Assembly: GCA_016195025.1 (NCBI GenBank)
Contig: JACQAL010000052.1
Span: forward strand, 21,262-85,261
Length of the DNA: 64,000 bases
Origin: Bacteroidota bacterium
GTDB taxonomy: Bacteria; Bacteroidota; Bacteroidia; Palsa-948
Reading direction: 5' to 3'
The notes under the pieces are model-generated. The model was not told the origin of the DNA. It was given only the letters and a program-made list of their open reading frames with translations, and did not search any database. How positions within the stretch are numbered: position 1 is the stretch's first letter; every line of letters starts with the position of its first letter. This document shows, piece by piece, positions 7,462-16,539 of the stretch. A program made the translations under genes and the position numbers.

Positions 7462-9822
7462 ATGAAAAAACATTTAAAATGTTTGTTTGCGATTCTCGCA
7501 ACATTGTTCGCTTTCAGCGGGCAGGCAGGAAACTTTGTGCAGGTCACACAAAGTAATTCAGGGCAATCAGTTCAAATTGCCGCCAATCAGGTTTTAGAAA
7601 TACAACTACCCAGAAGACCGTCTACCGGTTATATCTGGACTGAAATTTCTGCTTCTGTTAATCAGGCACAGCGCTCCGTTTCAAAAATTGGAGAGGATGA
7701 GTGGATAGCTGATCCCGCGGCTCCTGTAATGAAAAATGGCAAGCACATGGTTGGACAATCCGGCACTCAAATTATCAGATATGCTGGCACTTCTCAGGGA
7801 ACCACTACTCTTTCATTTGAATTAAAACGCCCATGGGAAAAAAATACTCCTATGGATTATTTTACCATCACGGTTGTGTCGGATGGAAAATATACAGGAA
7901 GTTATTCTCCTGCAAAAAAAAACACAAGTGATATAAGTAACCATAAAACATTTACACCGCTTGGAGTCCCAACTACAGTCGATTGGCGTTCACAATGCCC
8001 GCCCGTAGAAAACCAGGGAGGTTGCGGAGATTGCTGGGCGTATGCATCTGTTGGAGTTTTTGAATGTAACATGAAAATTATTGATAACGTTACAAAAGAT
8101 CTTTCAGAAGAATTTGTGACCGATTGTTTCACTCAGTGTAATGGCTGCAATGGCGGATGGTCTGCATTAGAATGTTGGATGCCCAATTATACCGGAGCCA
8201 ACCCTCAGGGAGGAGGGGCTGTTTATGAATCTGATGACAAAACTACCTGCAATCAAACCGGAAATACAGGAACGTGCGGTTCCTCCGGTTATCCCCATCA
8301 TGAAACAATTACCAGCCATATTATGGTTCCGAATGAAAATGCGAATGGAATTCCTCCGGATGCCGATATGAAAACCGCTATCTATAATTATGGACCAATT
8401 TGGATAGCTTATGATGCTTCAACCAATAGTAATACACAAAATTATTCTGGCGGAGTAATAACAGGAAGCGGGACAAATGTAGACCATGCTGTTATTATTG
8501 TTGGATATAAAGACGACAACTCTGTTCCCGGTGGCGGATATTGGATAGTGCGAAATTCATGGGGGTCAGGTTTTGGATTGAATGGGTATTTTTATATGTC
8601 TTATGGCTCTTATTCTATTGGAACCGAGGCAGAATACATTAATTATAAAGGAGGCATATCTTATGCTGCATTAGATGCCGGAACTTCTGCTATTATTTCC
8701 CCCAATGGCACCATTTGCAATACAACATTCACACCTCAGGTAACAATCGAAAATTTTGGAACAAGCACTCTCACATCTTGCACCATTCTTTATCATGTGG
8801 ACAATCAAGCCAATCTAAGTCATGCATGGACGGGTTCACTTGCTAAGGGACAAACTGTGAATGTTACTCTTCCTGCCATGACAGTTTCCGGTGGCTCGCA
8901 TACATTCACAAGCAGCACCAGCAACCCCAACAGCAGCACCGATGGAAACACAAGCAACGACCAGATGCAAAGTTCATTCAATGTTTCAACTACTGCTGCA
9001 TCGCTTCCCTTGCAGGAAAGTTTTGAAGCCAGCGCCAATGTTCCTACCGGATGGACAATTGATGACGAAAGCAGCGATGGTTTCAAATGGGTGGTGAGCA
9101 CTTCGGTGAGCGGATGGGGAACGGGCACGCACTGCATGGCGTTTGACAACTGCAGCCCGTCAACCGATATTACCGGAACAAGAGACAGGTTCATTACCAC
9201 CGCGTATAATTTTTCAAACGCCACTTCCGCGCAAATGACTTTTGATGTGGCTTCCACCTATCTTATATTAAACAGCAAAACGTATACGGATACGCTTGCG
9301 GTGTTTTATTCTACCAATTGCGGAAGCACATGGAACAAGATTTATTATAAAGGCGGAGCCAACCTGGCAACCGCTCCCAATCTGACTGCTGCAGCTCCCA
9401 CATGCTTTATTCCCACTTCATCGCAATGGCGCACCGAAACAGTTAACCTGAATGCGCTGGCAGGGCAAGGCAGCGTGATGTTTTCTTTTGAAAACCGTTC
9501 GCAGTGGGCGGAATGGATGTATGTGGACAATATCAATATCACTTCGGTAACGGGTGTTGCCGATTTGAATTCACCCGGCAATTTTACTATCTATCCGAAC
9601 CCTGCCACTTCCTCTATTACAATTGAAGGAAATGTTCAGTCGGAAAAAATCCGCTACAGCATCTGCAACCTGATTGGCGCGGAAATAAAAGCGGGAGAAA
9701 TTTCTTCCAGCGGAAATTTGTTCAAAGGAAATATTCCGGTAAGTGAACTGGCTAACGGAATGTATTTCCTGAAAGTTACCGATGGAGATTCTGTTTGGAC
9801 TAAAAAGTTAAATAAGCAATAA
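7462..9822 (+). CDS. Secreted chagasin-papain (C1A) fusion protease with T9SS domain
   Basis: A 786-residue protein. Residues 1-22 are a signal peptide. Residues ~28-140 form a chagasin-type inhibitor domain (I42) with its three loops: PSTGYIW, VGQSGTQIIRY and RPW. Residues ~170-395 form a papain-like peptidase: Q185, catalytic C191 (QGGCGDCW), H342 (VDHAVIIVGY) and N365 (VRNSWGSGFG). An Ig/CARDB-like domain (~400-515) and a MAM/choice-of-anchor-like domain (LPLQESFEA, ~520-695) follow, then a type A sorting domain (FTIYPNP, 706-786). A cysteine protease sent to the cell surface or medium by T9SS, with its own inhibitor in the place of a propeptide. The ATG at 7462 begins the signal peptide; an in-frame TTG at 7384 lies upstream of the leader hairpin and is rejected. 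Confidence 0.9.
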   Translation: MKKHLKCLFAILATLFAFSGQAGNFVQVTQSNSGQSVQIAANQVLEIQLPRRPSTGYIWTEISASVNQAQRSVSKIGEDEWIADPAAPVMKNGKHMVGQSGTQIIRYAGTSQGTTTLSFELKRPWEKNTPMDYFTITVVSDGKYTGSYSPAKKNTSDISNHKTFTPLGVPTTVDWRSQCPPVENQGGCGDCWAYASVGVFECNMKIIDNVTKDLSEEFVTDCFTQCNGCNGGWSALECWMPNYTGANPQGGGAVYESDDKTTCNQTGNTGTCGSSGYPHHETITSHIMVPNENANGIPPDADMKTAIYNYGPIWIAYDASTNSNTQNYSGGVITGSGTNVDHAVIIVGYKDDNSVPGGGYWIVRNSWGSGFGLNGYFYMSYGSYSIGTEAEYINYKGGISYAALDAGTSAIISPNGTICNTTFTPQVTIENFGTSTLTSCTILYHVDNQANLSHAWTGSLAKGQTVNVTLPAMTVSGGSHTFTSSTSNPNSSTDGNTSNDQMQSSFNVSTTAASLPLQESFEASANVPTGWTIDDESSDGFKWVVSTSVSGWGTGTHCMAFDNCSPSTDITGTRDRFITTAYNFSNATSAQMTFDVASTYLILNSKTYTDTLAVFYSTNCGSTWNKIYYKGGANLATAPNLTAAAPTCFIPTSSQWRTETVNLNALAGQGSVMFSFENRSQWAEWMYVDNINITSVTGVADLNSPGNFTIYPNPATSSITIEGNVQSEKIRYSICNLIGAEIKAGEISSSGNLFKGNIPVSELANGMYFLKVTDGDSVWTKKLNKQ

Positions 9823-9832
9823 GGTTAAAATT

Positions 9833-9862
9833 AAGAAGGGGGCATCAAGCCCCCTTCTTTTT
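9833..9862 (+). terminator. Strong intrinsic terminator, four bases before the next gene
   Basis: AAGAAGGGGGC (9833-9843), loop ATCAA, GCCCCCTTCTT (9849-9859), then a T run to 9862. An 11-bp perfect stem with a T tail is a textbook Rho-independent terminator. It ends 4 bases before the next ATG (9867), so it also lies in that gene's leader. Confidence 0.9.
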
Positions 9863-9866
9863 ACCT

Positions 9867-10919
9867 ATGAGAAAATTTTATTTTACTTTTCTGTGCGTAA
9901 CTGCTTTTCTCTTTAATGTTCAGGCGCAATATATTTTTAATGGCTGCAACAATCGCCCGGATTATGGAGATAGTTTAAAAGGAACTACAAGCCAATATGA
10001 TTCTACAGGCATTGCTCCGGGAAGCAGCGGAGCAAACATCACATGGAATTATACGAATCTGACATTGAATAACACGAAACTGATTTCTCATTTATATAAA
10101 GACCCGGCAAAAACCAAAGATACTTCCGCTTCAGGTTCACCTTTATTTCCCGCTGCTAATCTTGCCGACTTAACTCCTAATGGATTTAATTCTTATTACC
10201 AATATACTCCTGACAGCGTAACGTATCTGGGTAATTATAAGGATGTGCATACGTATGAACTTGTATTTGGTTCGGAAAAACAAAATATCTGTCCTCTCAG
10301 TTTTGGAAATAGTTATTACAATTCTTTCTCCGTTCATCCCATTGGAGTATGTACACATAATTCATACATAAACAGAACAACTACGTATGACGCTTATGGA
10401 ACGCTTAACATATCCAAGTCAAGTTACGCTGTTGCGCGGATAAAAATTGTAGAACAAGAGATAGATTCTTCCTGCACGCCCAACATACCTCCGGAATTTA
10501 AATACGATACTACTTATGTGTGGTTTGATATTAATACCGGTCAGCCGGTTTTTTCATGGAAATATTATTGTGATACCAACCTTCATTACATAAATAAATA
10601 TGTGGAAGGATATTCTTATTCTCATTTGCCGGCTACCGTAGTTACAAGTGTTCAGCCGGTTGATGAACAGAAATCTCAGTTTATAGTTTATCCAAACCCT
10701 GCAAGCGCTTACGTTGCAATTGAAGGAACAAGCAAATCAGATAAAGTTTGCTACAGCATCTGCAACATGCTGGGCGCGGAAATAAAAGCGGGAGAAATTT
10801 CTTCCAGCGGAAATTCGTTCAAAGGAAATATTCCGGTGAGCGAACTCGCAAACGGAATGTATATGCTGAAAGTTACCGATGGAACAAACGCATGGACGAA
10901 AAAACTCAACAAGCAGTAA
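9867..10919 (+). CDS. Secreted protein of unknown function with T9SS sorting domain
   Basis: A 350-residue protein: signal peptide MRKFYFTFLCVTAFLFNVQAQ, a beta-rich region (~22-260) I do not recognise with several Cys pairs (CTHNS, SSCTP, YYCD), and a type A sorting domain (FIVYPNPASAYVAIEG, ~270-350). The sorting domain is nearly identical to that of the protease just upstream, down to the DNA. The start codon follows the upstream gene's terminator by 4 bases, so expression needs read-through or a promoter inside the protease 3' end; TCTGTTTG at 9790-9797 is a weak candidate. It may be a partner of the protease, but nothing proves this. Confidence 0.8.
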   Translation: MRKFYFTFLCVTAFLFNVQAQYIFNGCNNRPDYGDSLKGTTSQYDSTGIAPGSSGANITWNYTNLTLNNTKLISHLYKDPAKTKDTSASGSPLFPAANLADLTPNGFNSYYQYTPDSVTYLGNYKDVHTYELVFGSEKQNICPLSFGNSYYNSFSVHPIGVCTHNSYINRTTTYDAYGTLNISKSSYAVARIKIVEQEIDSSCTPNIPPEFKYDTTYVWFDINTGQPVFSWKYYCDTNLHYINKYVEGYSYSHLPATVVTSVQPVDEQKSQFIVYPNPASAYVAIEGTSKSDKVCYSICNMLGAEIKAGEISSSGNSFKGNIPVSELANGMYMLKVTDGTNAWTKKLNKQ

Positions 10920-10943
10920 CGAACCAGTAATCGTCATGTTGAG

Positions 10944-10975
10944 AAAGGGCTCTGATTTTTCGGAGCCCTTTTTAT
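10944..10975 (+). terminator. Intrinsic terminator after the T9SS gene
   Basis: AAAGGGCTC (10944-10952), a 10-base loop, GAGCCCTTT (10963-10971), then a T-rich tail. It separates the two T9SS genes from the amidohydrolase gene. Confidence 0.85.
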
Positions 10976-10997
10976 TTTCAGCGAAAAGAAAAAAGAA

Positions 10998-11005
10998 TAC
11001 TTTTG
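10998..11005 (+). promoter_or_regulatory. -7 promoter element of the amidohydrolase gene
   Basis: TACTTTTG matches TAnnTTTG exactly, 20 bases before the ATG at 11026. No clear TTG is seen at -33; that region overlaps the T-rich tail of the preceding terminator. Confidence 0.5.
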
Positions 11006-11025
11006 TTTTCTTCTAAAGTTCCCCT

Positions 11026-14000
11026 ATGAAACGACTTTTTCTTCTCCTCACATTATTCATTATCCATTATCCATTATCCATTTTATTTTCCCAGGAAACT
11101 TTTCCCACCAATGGTGCTCCTGACAAACGCCATACTTATTATGCTTTCACCAATGCAAAAATTATTATTGATTATCAAACCACCATTGAAAAAGGAACAC
11201 TACTTATTAAGGATGGAATTATTGTTGACGCTGGAACAACGGTTGCCATTCCGAAAGGCGCAGTGGCGTATGACTTAAAGGGAAAAAACATTTATCCCTC
11301 GCTCATTGATATTTACACAACGTACGGAATGCCCCTCCCCGAAATGAAAAAGCCGGGCGATAGAATGTTTTATCGCGGGCCGCAGATGGAAAGCAATATC
11401 AAAGGCGCGTATGGCTGGAACCAGGCGATTCATCCCGAAACAGAAGCCGATAAAATTTTTACCAAAGATTCAAAGAGCGCGGAAGAGTGGCGCAAACTTG
11501 GTTTCGGTGCGGTGATGAGTTTCAAGAAAGATGGAATCGCGCGCGGCTCTGCCGTTTTTGTCTCGCTGGCGGACGAAAAAGAAAATCAAATCATCCTGAA
11601 AGAAAAAGCCGCTGCCATGTATTCGTTCGACAAAGGAACCAGCACGCAGGATTATCCGAGTTCACAAATGGGAAGCATCGCCTTGCTGCGCCAAACATAT
11701 TATGACGCGCAGTGGTATAAATCCCAAATTACAAATCCCAAATCCCAAATAGAATACAATATTTCTCTCGAGGCATGGAGTAAATTGCAAACTCTTCCGC
11801 AGATTTTTGAAGTGAATGATAAACTTTCTGCATTGCGCGCAGATAAAGTTTGTGACGAGTTCAAAATTCAATACATCATCAAAGGTGCGGGCGATGAATA
11901 CCAGCGCATGGATGAAATAAAAAACACCAACGCAAAATTTATTCTTCCGCTGAAATTTCCGATGCCCTACGATGTGGAAGACGCGTACGATGCTTCGCTC
12001 ATTTCCTATTCCGATTTGAAACACTGGGAAATGGCGTCCATGAATCCATCGGCATTCGAGAAAAAAAATATTCCGTTCGCGCTCACAACAGATGGGCTGA
12101 AAGAAAAAAATATGTTCTGGAAAAATCTCCGCAAGGCGATTGAATACGGGCTTTCAGAAAAAGAAGCGCTCAAAGCATTAACACTTTCTCCTGCTGAAAT
12201 GCTCGGCATGCAAAATCAAATCGGCTCGTTGAAAAAAGGAATGGTGGCAAACTTTATCATCACTTCCGGAAATTTGTTTGACGAGAAAACTTCCATCTAT
12301 GAAAACTGGGTGCAGGGAAAGCAATACGTGATTAAGGAGAAAGATATGCCCGACCTTCGCGGGAATTATAAATTGGAAGCGGAAAATAAAATTTACAATC
12401 TGAAAATTTCCGGTGATGCGGAAAAGCCAAAAGCCGATATCAGCATTCCGGTTCCGAATTCAAAAAAAGATTCAGCGAAAGTTTCTGCGGAGTTTTCTGT
12501 GGCGGGGAAATTAGTTTCCATGAATTTTATTTTCAAAGGCGACAGCGGCACAACGCGCTTCAGCGGAAATGTTGAGAATGAAAATCCTGCCACAATAAAA
12601 GGGAAAGGTCAATTGTCGAATGGGCATTGGGTAAACTGGACTGCAACATATTTATCCGAACTTCCGAAAGACACAGCAAAAAAAGATTCCACGAAAAAGG
12701 AAATCGTGAAACATTATCCAACCCTGGATGATGTGATTTATCCTTTCAATGCATACGGACAAAAGAAAATGGCTGAGCAACTTCCCAAAGCAATTCTTAT
12801 AAAGAATACTACTGTCTGGACAAATGAGCCGGAAGGCATTTTGAAAAATCAGGATGTGATTCTTTTCAATGGAAAGATTATTAATATGTCTGGCGGTGCA
12901 ACGATTGATTCAGCAACTACTGCAAAATATTTAGTCATAGATGGAACAGGGAAGCATCTCACTCCCGGAATCATTGACGAACATTCTCACATCGCCATTT
13001 CAAACGGAGTGAACGAAAGCGCGCAGGCATCGAGCGCGGAAGTTCGGATTGGAGATGTGATTGACTGCGATGATATAAATATTTATAGAAATCTTTCGGG
13101 CGGAGTGGTGGCTTCGCAGTTGCTTCACGGCAGTGCAAATCCCATTGGAGGGCAATCGGGAATTATAAAACTCCGCTGGGGAAAATCTCCCGAGGAAATG
13201 AAAATAAAAGGCGCGGACGGCTTCATCAAATTCGCGCTCGGAGAAAATGTGAAGCAAAGCAACTGGGGCGACTTCAACACCGTTCGCTTTCCGCAAACGA
13301 GAATGGGTGTTGAGCAGGTTTACTTTGATTATTTCACCCGCGCGAAAGAATATTCTTCAAAGTGGAAAGCATTTGGCGATGGAATGAAAGGAAATAAAAC
13401 TACTGCCGGAATTCCAGAAATAGATTTTCTCGAATCATTAATTTATGGTTCTGCTCCACAAAATATTTCTTCCACTGTTGCAATGCCGAGAAGAGATTTG
13501 GAACTCGATGCCATTTCAGAAATCCTGAACAAGAAAATATTTATCACCTGCCATTCGTATGTGCAGAGCGAAATCAACATGCTCATGCACGTGGGCGATT
13601 CAATGGGCTTCCGCGTAAATACATTCACGCATATTCTCGAAGGATATAAAGTGGCGGACAAAATGAAAGCGCGCGGCATTGGCGCTTCTACTTTTTCAGA
13701 TTGGTGGGCGTATAAGATGGAAGTGAAGGAAGCGATTCCCTACAACGCTGCTCTCATGGAAAAAATGGGAATTGTTACCGCGATTAATTCCGATGACGCG
13801 GAGATGTCACGCAGGTTAAATCAGGAAGCAGCAAAGTCAGTGAAGTATGGAAATCTTTCCGAAGAAGAAGCGCTGAAACTTTGCACGATTAATCCCGCGA
13901 AACTTTTGCATTTAGATTCTCACATGGGAAGCATCAAGGTTGGAAAAGATGCCGATGTTGTTTTGTGGACGGATAATCCTCTTTCCGTTTACGCGAAAGT

Positions 14001-14202
14001 TGACAAAACAATTATTGACGGACAAATTTATTTTGATGCCGACACCGATAAAAAACTCCGCGATGACATACGCACCGACCGCGCGCGCATTATTAATTTA
14101 ATGATTCAGGCGAAGAAAGGCGGTGAGCCAACGCAAAAACCCGAGAAGAAAGAAAAGAAGGAATATAACTGCCGTGAGGAATTGGAAAATTCGGAATATT
14201 AA
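11026..14202 (+). CDS. Exported double-domain amidohydrolase, first domain degenerate
   Basis: A 1058-residue protein with two successive amidohydrolase (imidazolonepropionase-like) domains after a signal peptide. The C-terminal domain (~590-1030) has the metal motif GIIDEHSH (H653, H655), HGSANPIGGQSG, a further histidine in FITCHSYVQSE, and AINSDDAEM near residue 920. The N-terminal domain (~35-440) keeps the composite start (GTLLIKDGIIVDAG, NIYPSLIDIY) but has Y-T-T where the H-x-H should be, and ends LSPAEMLGMQNQIGSLKKGMVANF like the active domain. The first half therefore looks catalytically dead. The substrate is unknown; peptidase-like or cyclic amide hydrolysis in the periplasm is plausible. 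Short stutters interrupt the code at 11055-11082 and 11720-11756. Confidence 0.85.
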   Translation: MKRLFLLLTLFIIHYPLSILFSQETFPTNGAPDKRHTYYAFTNAKIIIDYQTTIEKGTLLIKDGIIVDAGTTVAIPKGAVAYDLKGKNIYPSLIDIYTTYGMPLPEMKKPGDRMFYRGPQMESNIKGAYGWNQAIHPETEADKIFTKDSKSAEEWRKLGFGAVMSFKKDGIARGSAVFVSLADEKENQIILKEKAAAMYSFDKGTSTQDYPSSQMGSIALLRQTYYDAQWYKSQITNPKSQIEYNISLEAWSKLQTLPQIFEVNDKLSALRADKVCDEFKIQYIIKGAGDEYQRMDEIKNTNAKFILPLKFPMPYDVEDAYDASLISYSDLKHWEMASMNPSAFEKKNIPFALTTDGLKEKNMFWKNLRKAIEYGLSEKEALKALTLSPAEMLGMQNQIGSLKKGMVANFIITSGNLFDEKTSIYENWVQGKQYVIKEKDMPDLRGNYKLEAENKIYNLKISGDAEKPKADISIPVPNSKKDSAKVSAEFSVAGKLVSMNFIFKGDSGTTRFSGNVENENPATIKGKGQLSNGHWVNWTATYLSELPKDTAKKDSTKKEIVKHYPTLDDVIYPFNAYGQKKMAEQLPKAILIKNTTVWTNEPEGILKNQDVILFNGKIINMSGGATIDSATTAKYLVIDGTGKHLTPGIIDEHSHIAISNGVNESAQASSAEVRIGDVIDCDDINIYRNLSGGVVASQLLHGSANPIGGQSGIIKLRWGKSPEEMKIKGADGFIKFALGENVKQSNWGDFNTVRFPQTRMGVEQVYFDYFTRAKEYSSKWKAFGDGMKGNKTTAGIPEIDFLESLIYGSAPQNISSTVAMPRRDLELDAISEILNKKIFITCHSYVQSEINMLMHVGDSMGFRVNTFTHILEGYKVADKMKARGIGASTFSDWWAYKMEVKEAIPYNAALMEKMGIVTAINSDDAEMSRRLNQEAAKSVKYGNLSEEEALKLCTINPAKLLHLDSHMGSIKVGKDADVVLWTDNPLSVYAKVDKTIIDGQIYFDADTDKKLRDDIRTDRARIINLMIQAKKGGEPTQKPEKKEKKEYNCREELENSEY

Positions 14203-14220
14203 TTTTTCTCTTACCAACCT

Positions 14221-15282
14221 TTAATAAGAAACATAATTATACTGAAGAAAGAATCCTCCTTCGGCAGGGGTGGATTCTGTCAGAAGCCCTTTTGAATTGT
14301 AGGTATCGGTGGAAACTAATTTTCCGTTTGAATAATTCTCCACGATTTTATTTTTCTTGGATACTTTTTCTTTTTTTGTGAGCGAAGCCGAGCCCTCTTT
14401 TTTTTGTACGGACGATGCCGAGAAAGCAGGCATGGCAGGAAAAGAAGAATTTTTTGGAAAAGCGAATGGCAGCGAAGAAGAACTCAGCACTTTTCCTTTG
14501 GTGTTGAGTTTGGTGTAGGTGATTTTATCTTTTTCGTATTTTTTCTTCTCGGTGGTTTTTGAAACTCCGTCTGAAATTATTTCTTCCGCCAGTTGTCCCT
14601 GCTTGTCGTAATTGTAGGTGTATACTTTATGCTCTGTAACTTTTCCTTTGTCATAGCGCATGTAATCCACCGGGAAACCTTTTTCATTGTACTTTGTGTA
14701 ATCGGAAATTCCTTTCGGAAAATAATTGTGAACGGTTCGCTCCACCGGATTTCCGCTGCCGGAATATTTTATTTCGTCATTCATGATGGTATCTTTCCGC
14801 ACGCGGAGCAATGAATACGTGATGCTGCGCTTTTCTCCCTTGTCGGAAAAATCGTATTCCCATTTGGTAACCGTTTGCGACATTTCGCTTTCGTAAATAT
14901 CCTTGCGGTAGCGGTTCATCCAGCCGCCATAGTTGTAGGAATAATTTTCGCTGAAAGAATTTATTTTGGCGGAGTCCTTGTCAATTTTTCCTTCACGGTA
15001 ATTCACCAGGTTTCCTTTCGCATCATATTCCCATTCGTTAAAGTAATACGTTTCTTTTTCGGAAGCGTTGGGAATAATTAATTTTATGAGGCATCCGTTT
15101 GCATCATACTCGCGCACAGAGTTGAAATTTTTTTTCTTTGTTTTCTTTTCCACTTTATATTCCCACTGCTGCTCCACATTATTTTTTCTGAATGCCGAAG
15201 TTTCATTGGTGTCGCAGCGGAAAGAGTTTTGTGCGAAAGAAACTGTTGGAATAATAAATATGAACAAAAAGAAGTTTTTCAT
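14221..15282 (-). CDS. Exported RHS/YD-repeat-like protein
   Basis: A 353-residue protein with signal peptide MKNFFLFIFIIPTVSFAQ. The body is made of short beta-hairpin repeats of the type 'Y-D-x-x-G-x-L/P' (REYDANGCL, EYDAKGNLVNY, KYNEKGFPVDYMRYDKGK, YNYDKQGQLAEE), as in RHS/YD and MORN-like wrapping repeats. A Ser/Pro/Ala-rich linker (~260-310) interrupts the last part. No sorting domain and no lipobox: probably periplasmic. Last gene of a three-gene minus-strand operon; its start is 10 bases after the stop of the leucine-rich repeat gene. Function unknown. Confidence 0.75.
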   Translation of the reverse strand: MKNFFLFIFIIPTVSFAQNSFRCDTNETSAFRKNNVEQQWEYKVEKKTKKKNFNSVREYDANGCLIKLIIPNASEKETYYFNEWEYDAKGNLVNYREGKIDKDSAKINSFSENYSYNYGGWMNRYRKDIYESEMSQTVTKWEYDFSDKGEKRSITYSLLRVRKDTIMNDEIKYSGSGNPVERTVHNYFPKGISDYTKYNEKGFPVDYMRYDKGKVTEHKVYTYNYDKQGQLAEEIISDGVSKTTEKKKYEKDKITYTKLNTKGKVLSSSSLPFAFPKNSSFPAMPAFSASSVQKKEGSASLTKKEKVSKKNKIVENYSNGKLVSTDTYNSKGLLTESTPAEGGFFLQYNYVSY

Positions 15283-15292
15283 TAAACAGAAA

Positions 15293-16066
15293 TTAATTAT
15301 TTATACTGATATACCAGCCATATCCATAAGGGCATTTATGAATAGAAGTGGAAGGCGGAGCTCCCCACATGTCCAGCAATGCATATCTTTTAATTGTTGA
15401 ATTTACCCAAGGGATTTTGCAAATGTTTTGTGGAAGTTCTATAACTGCACCGCATTTGTATAAATTAAGAGACGACAAGTTTGATAAAGACCAAATTGAT
15501 TGGGGAACTTTTTCCAGTTTATTTCGGCTTAAATTCAGTGTTTGAAGATTTTCAAATGAAGATATCAATGGAGAGATAGAAGAAATGTTGTTAAATTCCA
15601 AATTTAGATTGATTAAGTTTTCAAGCGTATAAAATGTAAAAGGAAGAGAAGTTAATTTATTGTTTGATAAATCTAAATTTATCAGATTCTTTAATCCTCC
15701 GATTTCTTCCGGCAGCAGAGTTAGTTCGTTTCTCTTCAGGTCGAGTTCTTTCAGGTTTACAAGATTTCCGAATTCTGCAGGTAATGTTTTAAGATAATTA
15801 TCTCCAATGTCAGCGACTTCAAGATTTTTTAATTGGCTGATTTCAGGACAGAGTTCTTTGAGTCCGCAACCATAAAGTTTCAGAACTTTCAAGTTGGTGA
15901 GTTTAGCAATATCCGGAGATAGTTTTTCGAGTTGCGCGCCACTAAGATTCAGGTCCGTTATTTCGGCAGGATTGAGAAGCGCCATTTCAAGATTATGCGA
16001 AACTTTTTTTTCTTGCGCAAAACATGCGGAAGATAAAACCGAAAGAAGCAAAAATGAATACCGCAT
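15293..16066 (-). CDS. Exported leucine-rich repeat protein
   Basis: A 257-residue protein with signal peptide (SACFAQ) and about seven leucine-rich repeats of the bacterial 22-23-residue type (LKVLKLYGCGLKELCPEISQ, LKELDLKRNELTLLPEEIGG, LINLDLSNNKLTSLPFTFYT and so on, residues ~35-215). It ends with a non-repeat tail with two Cys/Tyr-rich turns. Such proteins bind other proteins. It lies 13 bases after the DUF5655 gene and 10 bases before the RHS-like gene, so the three are likely one transcript. Confidence 0.85.
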   Translation of the reverse strand: MRYSFLLLSVLSSACFAQEKKVSHNLEMALLNPAEITDLNLSGAQLEKLSPDIAKLTNLKVLKLYGCGLKELCPEISQLKNLEVADIGDNYLKTLPAEFGNLVNLKELDLKRNELTLLPEEIGGLKNLINLDLSNNKLTSLPFTFYTLENLINLNLEFNNISSISPLISSFENLQTLNLSRNKLEKVPQSIWSLSNLSSLNLYKCGAVIELPQNICKIPWVNSTIKRYALLDMWGAPPSTSIHKCPYGYGWYISINN

Positions 16067-16079
16067 TTGGTGTTATGAA

Positions 16080-16514
16080 TTATTTTTTTCTCCGGGAGGA
16101 ATCCTTCGGACCCGCCATGCTGTAAGAAATCTTCAGCCAATTTACTAATTGTTTGTCCACCTCATTTGGATTTTCCAATCTGACATAATGCACCACTTTG
16201 GTTTTTGTATAGCGGAATGTCTTGTAAACGGGAAACTCATTCGTTTCCTCCGGTAGAAAAAAATCAATGTCGAGAGAATCTTTCCGCAATTTAACTCCCA
16301 TAAACGTGCTGCTGTTTTTCAGCAGGATGCCGCTTTTCACCGGGCTCACATTCACCCTGCCGAATTTTTTTGTTTTGTTCAGAATTTTTTCATACACCTT
16401 TTTCACATTTGGTTTTTTGTTCACGAAATGCACACTGGCATTCACTTTCACGCACGAGTGATAATTGGTGGCATGTTTAAACTGCCTTCCGCATTTGGGG
16501 CAAATCCAGGGCAT
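16080..16514 (-). CDS. DUF5655 protein with N-terminal zinc ribbon
   Basis: A 144-residue cytoplasmic protein. It begins MPWICPKCGRQFKHATNYHSC, with C5, C8 and C21 as candidate zinc ligands (His14 or His19 could be the fourth). The remaining ~115 residues fit the small DUF5655 domain (VYEKILNKTKKFGRVNVSPVKSGILLKN ... VHYVRLENPNEVD). DUF5655 is found with and without DUF4287 and resembles transport-protein-type DUFs; its biochemical role is not known to me. First gene of the operon with the leucine-rich repeat and RHS-like genes, which is an odd mix of cytoplasmic and exported products. Confidence 0.75.
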   Translation of the reverse strand: MPWICPKCGRQFKHATNYHSCVKVNASVHFVNKKPNVKKVYEKILNKTKKFGRVNVSPVKSGILLKNSSTFMGVKLRKDSLDIDFFLPEETNEFPVYKTFRYTKTKVVHYVRLENPNEVDKQLVNWLKISYSMAGPKDSSRRKK

Positions 16515-16539
16515 GAAAAAAAATTATGAATGCCAAAAA

